A stretch of DNA of 64,000 bases, from assembly GCF_023374055.1 (NCBI RefSeq), contig NZ_JAMBEP010000001.1:1302001-1366000 (forward strand), written 5' to 3'. Numbering within the stretch: the first letter of the stretch is position 1; every line of letters starts with the position of its first letter. The notes beneath the pieces were generated by a model. That model ran no database searches. It was not told the origin of the DNA and saw nothing but the letters and a program-made list of their open reading frames with translations. Of this stretch, positions 47,375 to 57,389 are shown piece by piece. Position numbers and translations under genes: made by a program. The DNA is from Luteimonas galliterrae (GTDB lineage: Bacteria; Pseudomonadota; Gammaproteobacteria; Xanthomonadales; Xanthomonadaceae).

Positions 47375-48675
47375 AGCGGCGGCAGAGGACGCTTGATCAG
47401 ATAGACCGCAACACCGATGCCGATGACGCAGGTCATCGCGACGTAATGCGCCGGGGCCAGGCCGCCGATCGATTGGGACAGATAGCCGATCAGCGGCGGC
47501 GTGAGACCGCCGAAAACGGCATAGGCCACGTTGTACGAGAACGATAGGCCCGAAAAACGGATCGGCGCCGGAAATGCCGCCACCATCACCGCCGGCACCA
47601 CCGCGACGACGCCGGTAAAGAAACCTGCGAGCGCGTACCAAGCGACGAAATGCGCCGACGCACCGGCCGACAAATGCGAATACAGCGCGTACGTGCTGGC
47701 CGCCAGCCCGAGCGAACCGACCAACAACGCGACCGCGGCGCCGAACCTATCGACGGCGAGCCCCGCGACGAGGCAGCCGATCACCAACGCCAGCGTAGCG
47801 ACGCTGTTGCCGTGGAAAGCCAACGCCGCCGGCAACTGGAACGAGGTCTGCACCAGCGTCGGCGTCATCAGGATCACCACCACGATCGCCGCGGTCAGCA
47901 TCCACGTCGCCAGCATCGACAGCGCCACGCTGCCGCCGTGGTGCGCCAGCACCTGCTTCACCGGCAAGCCGCGGGCCAACAGCTTGCGTTCGCGCATTTC
48001 GGCGAATACCGGCGTCTCCTCGAGCCAGCGGCGCAGATAGACCGCGACGAAGCCGAATACGCCGCCGATCAGGAACGGAATGCGCCACGCATAGCCGGCG
48101 ACGTCTTCGGGCGAGAAATGGGTGTTGATCCACGCCGCCAGCAGCGAGCCGATCAGGATGCCCGCGGTCAGCCCCGAGGTGAGGCTGGCGCACGCGAAAC
48201 CGACCCGTCCGCGCGGCACGTGCTCGGCCACGAATACCCATGCGCCGGGCACTTCGCCGCCGACGGCGATGCCCTGCACCACGCGCAGCAACAGCAGCAG
48301 CAGCGGCGCCAACAGGCCGATCTGCGCGTACGTAGGCAACAGGCCGATCAGCAGCGTCGGCACCGACATCAGGAATACACTGAGCGTGAACATGCGCTTG
48401 CGGCCGACCAGGTCGCCGAAGTGCGCCATCACGATGCCGCCGAGCGGCCGCGCCAGATAACCGGCGGCGAAGATCCCGTATACCTGCAACTGCGCCAGCC
48501 ACGGCGCGGTGTCCGGCGGAAAGAACAGCACGCCCAGGATCTTGGTGAAGAACACGAAGACGACGAAATCGTAGAACTCCAGCGCGCCGCCCAGCGCCGA
48601 CAACGCCAGCGTCTTGGCGTCGCCGCGATCGAAGGGGCGTTGCCGGCCGGCGGCGATGGCATCGATTGCGCTCAT
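47371..48675 (-). CDS. MFS transporter, metabolite:H+ symporter family
   Basis: The 434-aa product has 12 helices. Family signatures are LEFYDFVVFVFFTKIL in helix 1, GYLARPLGGIVMAHFGDLVGRKR in the 2-3 loop and LLLLLRVVQGIAVGGEVPGAW in helix 4. It is a distant relative of the KgtP-like carrier at 23226 and belongs to the same broad branch; a carboxylate substrate is plausible. The stop codon lies in a REP foot. Confidence 0.82.
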   Translation of the reverse strand: MSAIDAIAAGRQRPFDRGDAKTLALSALGGALEFYDFVVFVFFTKILGVLFFPPDTAPWLAQLQVYGIFAAGYLARPLGGIVMAHFGDLVGRKRMFTLSVFLMSVPTLLIGLLPTYAQIGLLAPLLLLLLRVVQGIAVGGEVPGAWVFVAEHVPRGRVGFACASLTSGLTAGILIGSLLAAWINTHFSPEDVAGYAWRIPFLIGGVFGFVAVYLRRWLEETPVFAEMRERKLLARGLPVKQVLAHHGGSVALSMLATWMLTAAIVVVILMTPTLVQTSFQLPAALAFHGNSVATLALVIGCLVAGLAVDRFGAAVALLVGSLGLAASTYALYSHLSAGASAHFVAWYALAGFFTGVVAVVPAVMVAAFPAPIRFSGLSFSYNVAYAVFGGLTPPLIGYLSQSIGGLAPAHYVAMTCVIGIGVAVYLIKRPLPPL

Positions 48676-48760
48676 TCACGTCGTCTCATTGGCGAGGCCC
48701 GCCGCCTCTTGCCGCGCGGAACATCGCATTTTTCCCCGCGCTTCGTCCAGCCCTCCTTTC

Positions 48761-48822
48761 GTAGGTGCGAATTCATTCGCACGCTCTTGATGCCAGGAGC
48801 GTGCGAATGAATTCGCACCTAC
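48761..48822. repeat. Inverted REP doublet, GTAGGTGCGAATTCATTCGCAC type
   Basis: Arms are perfect (GTAG-GTGCGAAT-TC-ATTCGCAC and inverse), extended by GCTC/GAGC inside. It is the same stem as the doublet at 12431, here with a canonical GTAG/CTAC foot. It is followed by a single minus-oriented REP at 48837-48857. Confidence 0.9.
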
Positions 48823-48836
48823 GAAGAGCCGAAGCT

Positions 48837-48857
48837 GCGGGGCAAGCCCCGCTCTAC
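48837..48857 (-). repeat. Single REP unit, GTAGAGCGGGGCTTGCCCCGC type
   Basis: Read on the minus strand, GTAG-AGCGGGGC-TT-GCCCCGC is a perfect hairpin behind the foot. The foot's TAG (complement of 48854-48856) is the stop codon of the Pr6Pr-family gene. Confidence 0.88.
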
Positions 48858-49510
48858 AAGGCTCTAAACTTTCCCAGCAGACGATCGACCGCAACCAGCA
48901 ACACGCCCAGACCGACAAACGCAGCCAGTATGCCCACGGCATTCCGGAACACCGTCGCCCAGCCTAATTGGCCCACATCGATGAACGGATACGGGTATTC
49001 GTGCACCCACGCGCCACGCAGGAAAGCCCACAGCAAATAACCCAGCGGAAACGCCAGCCAGCGCAGGATCGCGCTCCAACGCAGCATCCCGTGGCGCACG
49101 CCGAGCAGCCACCATGCCAGGTACAACACCGGCGACGCGTAGTGCAGGCCCGTGTCGGCCCACCATTGCGCGCCCTGCGGCTGCCATAGGTGGCGCAGGA
49201 TCAGGAAATAGATCGTTCCGGTCACGCCGATGTAGAGCGCGACGCCGCCCTTCACCGCAGGCCGGCTGAAAAAGCGCGCGAAGCCGGCACCCGGGCTGGA
49301 CAAGGCGCCGACCGCAACGCACGCCACCAGCAGGTTGCTGAGCACGGTGAAGTAGCTGAAGAACCTGAGCGTGGCGTAGGCGAGACCGATCGTTTCCAGC
49401 GTCGACCGCATCAGGATCGCGTACTGCAGCATCAACGCTGCGACGGCGACTGCGGCGACCAGCGCCGCGAGCCATGCCTGTCCGTCCCTTTCCTCGCCCG
49501 CTGCGCGCAT
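48854..49510 (-). CDS. Pr6Pr family membrane protein
   Basis: This 218-aa protein has six predicted helices: MLQYAILM, FFSYFTVLSNLLVACVAVGAL, KGGVALYIGVTGTIYFLIL, HYASPVLYLAWWLLG, LRWLAFPLGYLLWAFLRG and a final RNAVGILAAFVGLGVLLVAVD. The pattern YFTVLSN and HEYPYPFIDV matches the Pr6Pr/FAR-17a-like family of integral membrane proteins. Role unknown. Divergent from an EamA gene with 41 bp between starts. Confidence 0.82.
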   Translation of the reverse strand: MRAAGEERDGQAWLAALVAAVAVAALMLQYAILMRSTLETIGLAYATLRFFSYFTVLSNLLVACVAVGALSSPGAGFARFFSRPAVKGGVALYIGVTGTIYFLILRHLWQPQGAQWWADTGLHYASPVLYLAWWLLGVRHGMLRWSAILRWLAFPLGYLLWAFLRGAWVHEYPYPFIDVGQLGWATVFRNAVGILAAFVGLGVLLVAVDRLLGKFRAL

Positions 49511-49551
49511 TGGCCCATCCCTGCCGGTGTCTGCGCCATCATAATGGGCCC

Positions 49552-50499
49552 ATGCCGATGACGCCCGCCGCCAAAGCCCAACTGCAGATCCATGCCTGCG
49601 TGCTGCTATGGGGCTTCACCGCTATTCTCGGCAAGCTGATCACGCTGCCGGCACTGCCGCTGGTGTGGTGGCGCATGCTGCTGGTGGTCGTGGCGCTGGC
49701 GCTGGTGCCGCGGGTCTGGCGGGGCCTGCGCGCGATGTCGCCGCGATTGGCATTGGCCTACTGCGGTATCGGCGCGCTGGTCGCCCTGCATTGGCTCACG
49801 TTCTACGGTTCGATCAAGCTGTCCAACGCCTCGGTCGGCGCGACCTGCATCGCATTGGCCACGCCGATGACCGCCCTGCTCGAACCGTGGCTCGCACGCA
49901 GGCCTTTTTCGGTGCGAGACGTCCTGCTCGGCATCGCGGTGCTGCCCGGGGTGGTGCTCGTGGTCGGCGGCGTGCCGGCGGACATGCGGCTCGGGATCGC
50001 GATCGGCGCGATATCGGCTTTGATGGTCGCGCTGTTCGGGTCGCTCAACAAACGCATGGTGGAACATGGCGACCCGCTGACCGTGACCGCGCTCGAACTG
50101 GGCGCCGGCGCGCTGTTGCTGACCGTACTCGCGCCATTGATGCCGCTGCTATTCCCCGCTTTCGCCGGCGATCTGCTGGTGATGCCGAGCCTGCGCGACG
50201 CCGGCTACCTGCTCGCGCTCGCCCTAGCTTGCACGTTGCTGCCGTTCGCGCTGTCGCTGGTCGCGCTGCGGCATATGAGCGCTTTCGCAGCGCAACTGGC
50301 CGTGAACCTGGAACCGGTCTACGCCATCGTCCTGGCGATCCTGCTGCTCAACGAGCAGCGCGAACTGACGCCGCAGTTCTACTTGGGCGTGGCCATCATC
50401 CTGGCCGCCGTGCTGGTCTATCCGCTGATGGGCAGGCCCAAGAAACTGGAACATCCGGAAGTGCTGGCGACCTCGGAGGCCAAAGGCGCAGCCAAGTGA
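49552..50499 (+). CDS. EamA family (DMT) transporter
   Basis: This 315-aa inner membrane protein has ten predicted helices in two EamA halves (QIHACVLLWGFTAILGKLI; GIAIGAISALMVALFGSLNKRMVE) and ends with LAVNLEPVYAIVLAILLLNEQRELTPQFYLG, a common signature of the family. A CATAAT at 49540-49545 lies only 7 bp before the ATG, so the transcript may be leaderless. Start at 49552 or at the second Met (49558). Substrate unknown; different from the EamA gene at 27151. Confidence 0.85.
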   Translation: MPMTPAAKAQLQIHACVLLWGFTAILGKLITLPALPLVWWRMLLVVVALALVPRVWRGLRAMSPRLALAYCGIGALVALHWLTFYGSIKLSNASVGATCIALATPMTALLEPWLARRPFSVRDVLLGIAVLPGVVLVVGGVPADMRLGIAIGAISALMVALFGSLNKRMVEHGDPLTVTALELGAGALLLTVLAPLMPLLFPAFAGDLLVMPSLRDAGYLLALALACTLLPFALSLVALRHMSAFAAQLAVNLEPVYAIVLAILLLNEQRELTPQFYLGVAIILAAVLVYPLMGRPKKLEHPEVLATSEAKGAAK

Positions 50500-50506
50500 T
50501 GCGCGG

Positions 50507-50851
50507 CTACCGTTGGCGGCCCGGCCCTATGGGATCGCCCCGGCTGCCGAAGGCCGGCGGATAGTAAAAGTTGAGCGTCTTCAGCAGCGTGCGTCCGGTA
50601 TTGCGGATTTCGTGCCGCTCGCGCTTTTCGACGACCAGCAGGGTGCCGGCCTTCAGCGGCACGCGTTCGCCTTCGACGATAGCCACGCCGCGGCCCGAGA
50701 CGACGTACAGCCACTGGTCCGCGCCGCGATGTCGATTGTCGGCATCGCCTTCGCTGTCGCCCGGCGCCAGCACCATCTCCGCAGCCTGCATCTTCCGCAC
50801 CGCGAAAGCCGTGCGGAAGCCTTTCCCGAACCTCAAGGATTTATGGCGCAT
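50507..50851 (-). CDS. Cupin domain protein
   Basis: This 114-aa single cupin follows the pattern NRHRGADQWLYVVSGRGVAIVEGERVPLKAGTLLVVEKRERHEIRNTG, with possible ligands His, Gln/Glu and the later His. It is related to small cupins of sugar or antibiotic modification and to regulators; function cannot be set. AAGGA precedes the ATG. It is convergent with the EamA gene (7 bp gap) and lies 77 bp from the DUF3237 gene. Confidence 0.75.
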   Translation of the reverse strand: MRHKSLRFGKGFRTAFAVRKMQAAEMVLAPGDSEGDADNRHRGADQWLYVVSGRGVAIVEGERVPLKAGTLLVVEKRERHEIRNTGRTLLKTLNFYYPPAFGSRGDPIGPGRQR

Positions 50852-50928
50852 CGTCCTTCGTCCTGCCGCCGTATCGGCCATCAGCGTACGGGCAGCGGCG
50901 TCAACGCCGCATGCAAGCCTCTGGCGCG

Positions 50929-51405
50929 TCAGCGGATGCCGAAGATGTCGTAGGCCACATAGCCGCCCTCGCCGCCTTTCAGCGCCGCGACCTTGCCGAC
51001 GGCCTGCACCTGGTTCAGCCACGCATAGTCTGGGTGGGCGGTCTGGAATACCGGCGCGGTGACGAAATAGATGTCGTCGGACGTCAGCATGGCGCCAGCG
51101 CCCATCGCCTGGAACTGTTGCGGCGATATGCGGATCACGCCGCCGTAAACGACGTGGATGACCGCCCCGTCGCCGGTGCGCAAGGTCATACGAGCGTCTA
51201 CGCGCAACGTGCCGTCGGGCAAGGTGCGCAGCCAGTCGCCGGTGGGCGCGACGATGGCGGCGTCGATCCTGGGGCCTTTCGCCCAACCCCGGTCGCTGTG
51301 GAAAATGGTCAGCGATCCGTCCACCTGCTGCGGCGCTTCGGCGACGGGCGCGTGCAGCGTCATCAGGTATTCGTGTTCCAACCGCGTGCTGGGCGTATGG
51401 GACAT
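50929..51405 (-). CDS. DUF3237 family protein
   Basis: This 158-aa protein of the DUF3237 family starts with RLEHEYLMTLHAPV and contains DWLRTLPDGTLRVDARMTLRTGDGAVIHVVYGGV and YFVTAPVFQTAHPDYAWLNQVQAVG, which match the beta-barrel-like fold. No enzymatic role is established. It lies between a cupin and a VOC gene on the minus strand. Confidence 0.8.
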   Translation of the reverse strand: MSHTPSTRLEHEYLMTLHAPVAEAPQQVDGSLTIFHSDRGWAKGPRIDAAIVAPTGDWLRTLPDGTLRVDARMTLRTGDGAVIHVVYGGVIRISPQQFQAMGAGAMLTSDDIYFVTAPVFQTAHPDYAWLNQVQAVGKVAALKGGEGGYVAYDIFGIR

Positions 51406-51484
51406 GGCTTCCTCCTGTCATCCGCTTCTTTCCCTGTCATCCGAACGCAGCGACGGATCTGCTTTCATGAAACCTCGCCGGGAC

Positions 51485-51835
51485 TCACTCCATGCAGACC
51501 GCTTCCACATTGTTGCCGTCGGGATCGGTCAGGAAGGCGGCGTAATAGTTGGGCGCGTAATCGGTGCGCAAACCCGGCTTGCCGTTGTCGCTGCCGCCCG
51601 CCTTCAAGCCCGCCTTGTAGAAGGCATCCACGGCAGCGCGATCCGGCGCGGCGAATGCGAGATGCACGCCGGCCCGGGATTTGGCGCCTTCGTACAGCCA
51701 CAGCGCGGGCGCGCCGGGCGGGCCGAAGCCGGTGCCGGAGTCGTCGATCGCGTGTCCCAGCGGCTTCAATGCTGCGGAATAGAAACGGAGGCTGGCCTTG
51801 GCATCCTTCACTTTCAGGCCGATATGGTCGTACAT
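51485..51835 (-). CDS. VOC family protein
   Basis: This 116-aa two-module VOC protein starts with MYDHIGLKVKDAKASLRFYSAALKPLG and ends LTDPDGNNVEAVC, with a likely metal pair from His4 and the Glu of NNVEA. Substrate unknown. It is downstream (23 bp) of an AraC-type gene on the same strand and could be regulated with it. Confidence 0.82.
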   Translation of the reverse strand: MYDHIGLKVKDAKASLRFYSAALKPLGHAIDDSGTGFGPPGAPALWLYEGAKSRAGVHLAFAAPDRAAVDAFYKAGLKAGGSDNGKPGLRTDYAPNYYAAFLTDPDGNNVEAVCME

Positions 51836-51858
51836 GGCATGCCTCCAGTCGGGAGGTT

Positions 51859-52725
51859 CTATCGTCGCGCGGCGACGGCCAGCCTTTCTTGGAGAATCTT
51901 GCGGTCCCCGCGCGCAGCCTGCCGGAACCGGCGCGGGGAAGCACCCGCGGCGCGGTGGAAGGTGCGGACGAAGTTGGAGACGTCGCCGAAACCCGCGTCG
52001 AAGGCCACGTCAGTGATCGCGCGCTCTTCGGCCGCCAGCAGCCGGGCCGCGCGGCGCAGCCGCGAACGGATCAGGTATTGGTGCGGCGTGACGCCGGTGA
52101 CGTCGGCGAACAAACGCAGGAAATGGAACGGGCTGAGCTCGGCCGTGGCTGCGGTCTGCGCCAGGTCGATGTTTTCGGCGCAGTTCTCTTCCAGCCACAA
52201 GGCGGCCTCGACCGCACGCCCGCGGTCGCGGGCCTTCGCCTGCGGGGGACGGCCGCGCCAATGCTCGCGGCGCTGTCCGGAAGCGATGTCGATGAAGCGT
52301 GCGGCAAAAGCCAGCGCCACTTCGTCCAGGCCGAGGTCGTTGTCGCCGGCCACGGCTGCCTGCGCCAGCTCGCCCCACACCACCAATTCGGGCAGCGGCG
52401 GCAGGCAGCCCAGGCGCCAGCTGTCGCCGCGATCGCCCAAGCTTTCGGCCAGCGCCGGCGACAGGTGGAAAGACAAACACTCGTCGCCGCACAGGTGATG
52501 CTCGTGCGTGCACATGAATTCGTCGCCCGGATGGCCCACCAGAATCGCGCCCGCGACCAGCTCGTGCGCACGGCCGCGGCTGCGCAGCCCGAAGCTGCCC
52601 TTGCGCACGTACGACACCGAATGGCTGCCGTGCACTTCGACGTACGGCCGATCTTGGGGCCCGGCCGTGCAGCGGTAATCCAGCACGGCCACCGAATCGT
52701 TGCGGAATAGCGTCTGCAGGGCCAT
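51859..52725 (-). CDS. AraC family transcriptional regulator
   Basis: The 288-aa product has an N-terminal sensing region containing [33 protein letters not shown] and cysteines in [14 protein letters not shown], then the C-terminal AraC HTH pair ([54 protein letters not shown]). The cysteine/His-rich segment is unusual and could bind metal or respond to redox. It precedes the VOC gene in the same direction. Confidence 0.84.
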   Translation of the reverse strand: MALQTLFRNDSVAVLDYRCTAGPQDRPYVEVHGSHSVSYVRKGSFGLRSRGRAHELVAGAILVGHPGDEFMCTHEHHLCGDECLSFHLSPALAESLGDRGDSWRLGCLPPLPELVVWGELAQAAVAGDNDLGLDEVALAFAARFIDIASGQRREHWRGRPPQAKARDRGRAVEAALWLEENCAENIDLAQTAATAELSPFHFLRLFADVTGVTPHQYLIRSRLRRAARLLAAEERAITDVAFDAGFGDVSNFVRTFHRAAGASPRRFRQAARGDRKILQERLAVAARR

Positions 52726-53003
52726 GACCCAAGCCTACACCCGCCGCATTCACCTTCGTAGATCCGGGCCGGAGAACCCATCCGCACCTCGCTGCCGGGG
52801 CGCTTGCCGTTCCGCCGGCATGAACCGCAGATGACGCCGGCGGCCCTGGATTTCATCCGAAACCGCACCCATTTGATGATGGCCTGCCTCTATGGAATGG
52901 AGCATCCTGGCGCTTGGCGGAACTGCATCCCTTTCGACGCGGTCGACGTAGCTGACGGGTACCGCAGGATGTCCTGCGCAGAACGCCACCTCTCGGAGCC
53001 TGC

Positions 53004-53600
53004 ATGAGCCAGTCCATGAAACCCTCCTCGCCCGTCTCGCCGCTGCGCCGCAGTTTCGTCGTCGCCTCCACGCTGGCCACCGCCGGCTTCGTATTCGGAT
53101 GCGGCCGGCAGTCGCCTGCAGCGGCGGCGCCGGCAGCGGATCCGTCCAAGCCGGTGACGCTGGTCGAATTCTCCAACGACGGCAAACGCCTGCGCAGCGT
53201 CACTGCTCCCAAAGTGGTCAAGACCGAGGCCGAGTGGCGCAAGCGGCTTTCGCCCGATGCGTTCGTCGTCACCCGCCGCGACGGCACCGAGCGCGCCTTC
53301 ACCGGTTCGCTACTGAACGTGCACGACAAGGGCGTGTTCCGCTGCATCTGTTGCGATACGGCCCTGTTCGATTCTGCGACCAAATTCGAATCCGGCACCG
53401 GCTGGCCCAGTTTCTGGCAGCCCATCGCCAAGGAGAACGTCCGCGAACACGAAGACCGCACGTTCGGCATGGTGCGCACCGCGGTGAACTGCGCGCGTTG
53501 CGATGCGCATCTGGGCCATGTGTTCGACGACGGCCCCAAACCGACTGGCCTGCGTTATTGCATGAATTCGGTCGCGCTGAAGTTCGCGAAGGCCGCCTGA
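53004..53600 (+). CDS. msrB: Methionine sulfoxide reductase B, exported
   Basis: The 198-aa product has an N-terminal export signal. LRRSFVVAS and a FVFGC lipobox-like site at about residue 33 suggest a lipid-anchored periplasmic protein. The SelR domain follows: zinc site CICC with CARC, substrate motif GTGWPSFW and catalytic Cys in LRYCMNS. It reduces methionine-R-sulfoxide. It is 29 bp upstream of msrA, also exported, so this operon repairs oxidised methionine outside the cytoplasm. The electron donor (a thioredoxin-like partner) is not in view. Confidence 0.9.
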   Translation: MSQSMKPSSPVSPLRRSFVVASTLATAGFVFGCGRQSPAAAAPAADPSKPVTLVEFSNDGKRLRSVTAPKVVKTEAEWRKRLSPDAFVVTRRDGTERAFTGSLLNVHDKGVFRCICCDTALFDSATKFESGTGWPSFWQPIAKENVREHEDRTFGMVRTAVNCARCDAHLGHVFDDGPKPTGLRYCMNSVALKFAKAA

Positions 53601-53629
53601 AACAATCGTACCCCTCACGGAGTCGCGTC

Positions 53630-54337
53630 ATGAACCTCGCTTCGAATGTCCTTATGCGCGCATCGCTGGCCGCCGCGCTCGCCGCCGGCCTGCTGGCCTG
53701 CAATGCCGGCGTCGCCAGCAGCAAGCCGGTCGCGTTGCCCGATCCGAAAACAGACATGCCTCTGACCGCGGCGAAAGGCAGCGCGACGGCGGTGTTCGCC
53801 GGCGGCTGCTTCTGGGGCGTGGAAGCCGTGTTCGAGCATGTGAAGGGCGTCAAGCAGGTCTCGTCCGGCTATGCCGGCGGCACGGCGACGACCGCTCGAT
53901 ACGACGAGGTCAGCGCCGGCGGCACGGGCCATGCCGAATCGGTCAAGGTGATCTACGACCCGTCGCAGATCAGCTATGGCCAATTGCTGAAAGTGTTCTT
54001 TTCGGTGGCGCACGATCCGACCCAGCTGAACCGCCAGGGCCCGGATCGCGGCACGCAATACCGTTCGGCGATTTTTTACGGCGATGCGGAACAGAAGAAG
54101 ATCGCGCATGCCTATATGGCGCAGCTCGGGGCGGCCAGGGCATTTCCGGCGCCGATCGTCACTCAGCTCGCGCCGCTGCAGAAGTTCTATCCGGCCGAGG
54201 CGTATCACCAGGATTACGCGCGGCTGCATCCGAACGATCCGTACATCGTCTACAACGATGCGCCGAAAGTGGTGGCTTTGAAGCAGCAGTTTCCGCAGTT
54301 GTACCGGCCGGAGGCTATTGCGGTCAGCGTGCGGTGA
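53630..54337 (+). CDS. msrA: Methionine sulfoxide reductase A, exported
   Basis: The 235-aa product has an N-terminal lipoprotein-type signal (AAGLLAC at about residue 24). The MsrA domain has the catalytic GGCFWG motif and the family signature GYAGGTATTARYDEVSAGGTGHAE. It reduces methionine-S-sulfoxide. It lies 29 bp after msrB, on one transcript. The combination of separate, lipid-anchored MsrB and MsrA replaces the MsrAB fusions seen in other bacteria. Confidence 0.91.
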   Translation: MNLASNVLMRASLAAALAAGLLACNAGVASSKPVALPDPKTDMPLTAAKGSATAVFAGGCFWGVEAVFEHVKGVKQVSSGYAGGTATTARYDEVSAGGTGHAESVKVIYDPSQISYGQLLKVFFSVAHDPTQLNRQGPDRGTQYRSAIFYGDAEQKKIAHAYMAQLGAARAFPAPIVTQLAPLQKFYPAEAYHQDYARLHPNDPYIVYNDAPKVVALKQQFPQLYRPEAIAVSVR

Positions 54338-54357
54338 GTTTCGCTTGAAGCTCTTGC

Positions 54358-54526
54358 TTTAAGCCGTCATTCCCGCGAAGGCGGGAATCCAGTGAGTTAT
54401 CGCTTTAGCCCTCTCCCGCTTGCGGGAGAGGGTTGGGTGAGGGCGCGCAGGACGGCAGGTTGCTTCGTCGCTTTCTGGAGACGCTAAAGTCACTGGATTC
54501 CCGCTTCGCGGGAATGACGGCTTAAA
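54358..54526. repeat. Large inverted repeat, GCCGTCATTCCCGCG type, with internal hairpin
   Basis: Outer arms of about 37 bp (54358-54395 and 54490-54526) are inverted, each with its own CCCGCGAAGGCGGG hairpin. The ~95-bp spacer contains a second palindrome, CCCTCTCCCGCTTGCGGGAGAGGG. This nested type is related to the GCCGTCATCCC hairpins in the composite blocks. It separates the convergent msrA and minus-strand exported-protein genes. Confidence 0.85.
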
Positions 54527-54532
54527 AAGCGG

Positions 54533-55111
54533 CTATTTCGAGGGTTTTTTGGCTTCTCGGCTATCGAAAATCACTTCGTTCATCCGCCCGCGCGGCGCGC
54601 TATTGACCGCCGGCCGCGAATCGCACATGGGATCCGGCCCGAGCGCGTACCAATGGAAATGCGTCCGCTGCACCAGCTTGCGCGTCACCTTGCCGGTGGC
54701 CGTGTCCACCATCAGCGCTTCCAGGCGGCCGTCGGTCGAGGCCAGCGCATGCCAGCTCATGGCCGGATCGCGCAAACCGGCCTTGGCCGCATCTGTGTAG
54801 TTCGTCTGGATCATCGCGCTGCCCAATTGCGCGACCACATCGCGGCCGTTCATCAGATTGGTGAACTCGGCATCGGCGAACTCTTCCACGGCCCACTTTC
54901 CGCCGGCGTCGGCCTCGCCCCAGCCGACGCGCAACGGACTGCCTCGGCGCAACGCGTCGATCAGGTGCTGGCGATTTCCGCCCGCATCGGCGCCTTGCGG
55001 ATCGCTGGTATAGACGTGCCGCCATTGCGCAAGATCGCACTCCCGCAGCGGCTGGGCCGCCATGGCGGGCGCGCTGGCGAGTACGAGCAGGATCGGCAGG
55101 ATTTTTTTCAT
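54533..55111 (-). CDS. Exported protein of unknown family
   Basis: The 192-aa product has a Sec signal peptide (MKKILPILLVLASAPAMA|AQ). The mature part has Cys24, a basic-aromatic region (LAQWRHVYTS) and GWGEADAGGKWAVEEFADAEF then RTHFHWYALGPDPMC. No family is recognised. The start at 55111 gives the signal sequence directly. It lies 39 bp after the helicase gene in the same direction and could be cotranscribed. Confidence 0.72.
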   Translation of the reverse strand: MKKILPILLVLASAPAMAAQPLRECDLAQWRHVYTSDPQGADAGGNRQHLIDALRRGSPLRVGWGEADAGGKWAVEEFADAEFTNLMNGRDVVAQLGSAMIQTNYTDAAKAGLRDPAMSWHALASTDGRLEALMVDTATGKVTRKLVQRTHFHWYALGPDPMCDSRPAVNSAPRGRMNEVIFDSREAKKPSK

Positions 55112-55149
55112 GCGTGGTCGCATCCGTCAGTGCGGCGGAAAAGGTCCGC

Positions 55150-56988
<1,839 letters not shown>

Positions 56989-57059
56989 CGAAAAGGCCAG
57001 GCAAACCAAAGCGTTATTGTGCGCCCTGACCCGCTCTCTCGCCTAACCCGGCCCTGTTT

Positions 57060-57389
57060 TCAGACCCATAGCAGGATCAACCCCGGCAGCGGCGCCAGCC
57101 ACCCCAGCCAGCGTGCGCCTCGCGGATCGGCATTGCGGCACAGCACCCAGACGATGGCGCCGGCGCACAGCAGCACGCTCCAGAGCACCGGGCCGAATTC
57201 CCAACCCAGGCTCGCGATGCTCACGACGAAAGCCAGCAACAGGCCTATCGAACCGGCAATGCGGTGCAGGCTCCGCCGCAACGGACTGCCCGCCGAACCG
57301 AACGCTTCCTGGTGATGGCGCGGCAAGGCATGCGACAGCGCAGCCCAGCCGGAGATCGTCAGGCCTGCGACCAGCAGCCAGGGCGTCAT
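57060..57389 (-). CDS. DUF3325 family membrane protein
   Basis: This 109-aa protein has three to four predicted helices (LLVAGLTISGWAALSHAL; RIAGSIGLLLAFVVSIASLG; VLWSVLLCAGAIVWVL). Size, hydrophobic pattern and the HALPRHH motif match the DUF3325 family, which accompanies PepSY and DUF3649 proteins in siderophore/iron loci. Overlaps the PepSY gene by four bases (57386-57389). Third gene of the operon; role unknown. Confidence 0.8.
   Translation of the reverse strand: MTPWLLVAGLTISGWAALSHALPRHHQEAFGSAGSPLRRSLHRIAGSIGLLLAFVVSIASLGWEFGPVLWSVLLCAGAIVWVLCRNADPRGARWLGWLAPLPGLILLWV

Noticed and set aside
52804-53007. Possible 67-aa gene overlapping the msrB start (ATGA)
   Set aside because: It has no recognisable domain or ribosome binding site, and an equally long frame exists on the other strand. 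I regard the 52726-53003 gap as non-coding, probably holding promoters.
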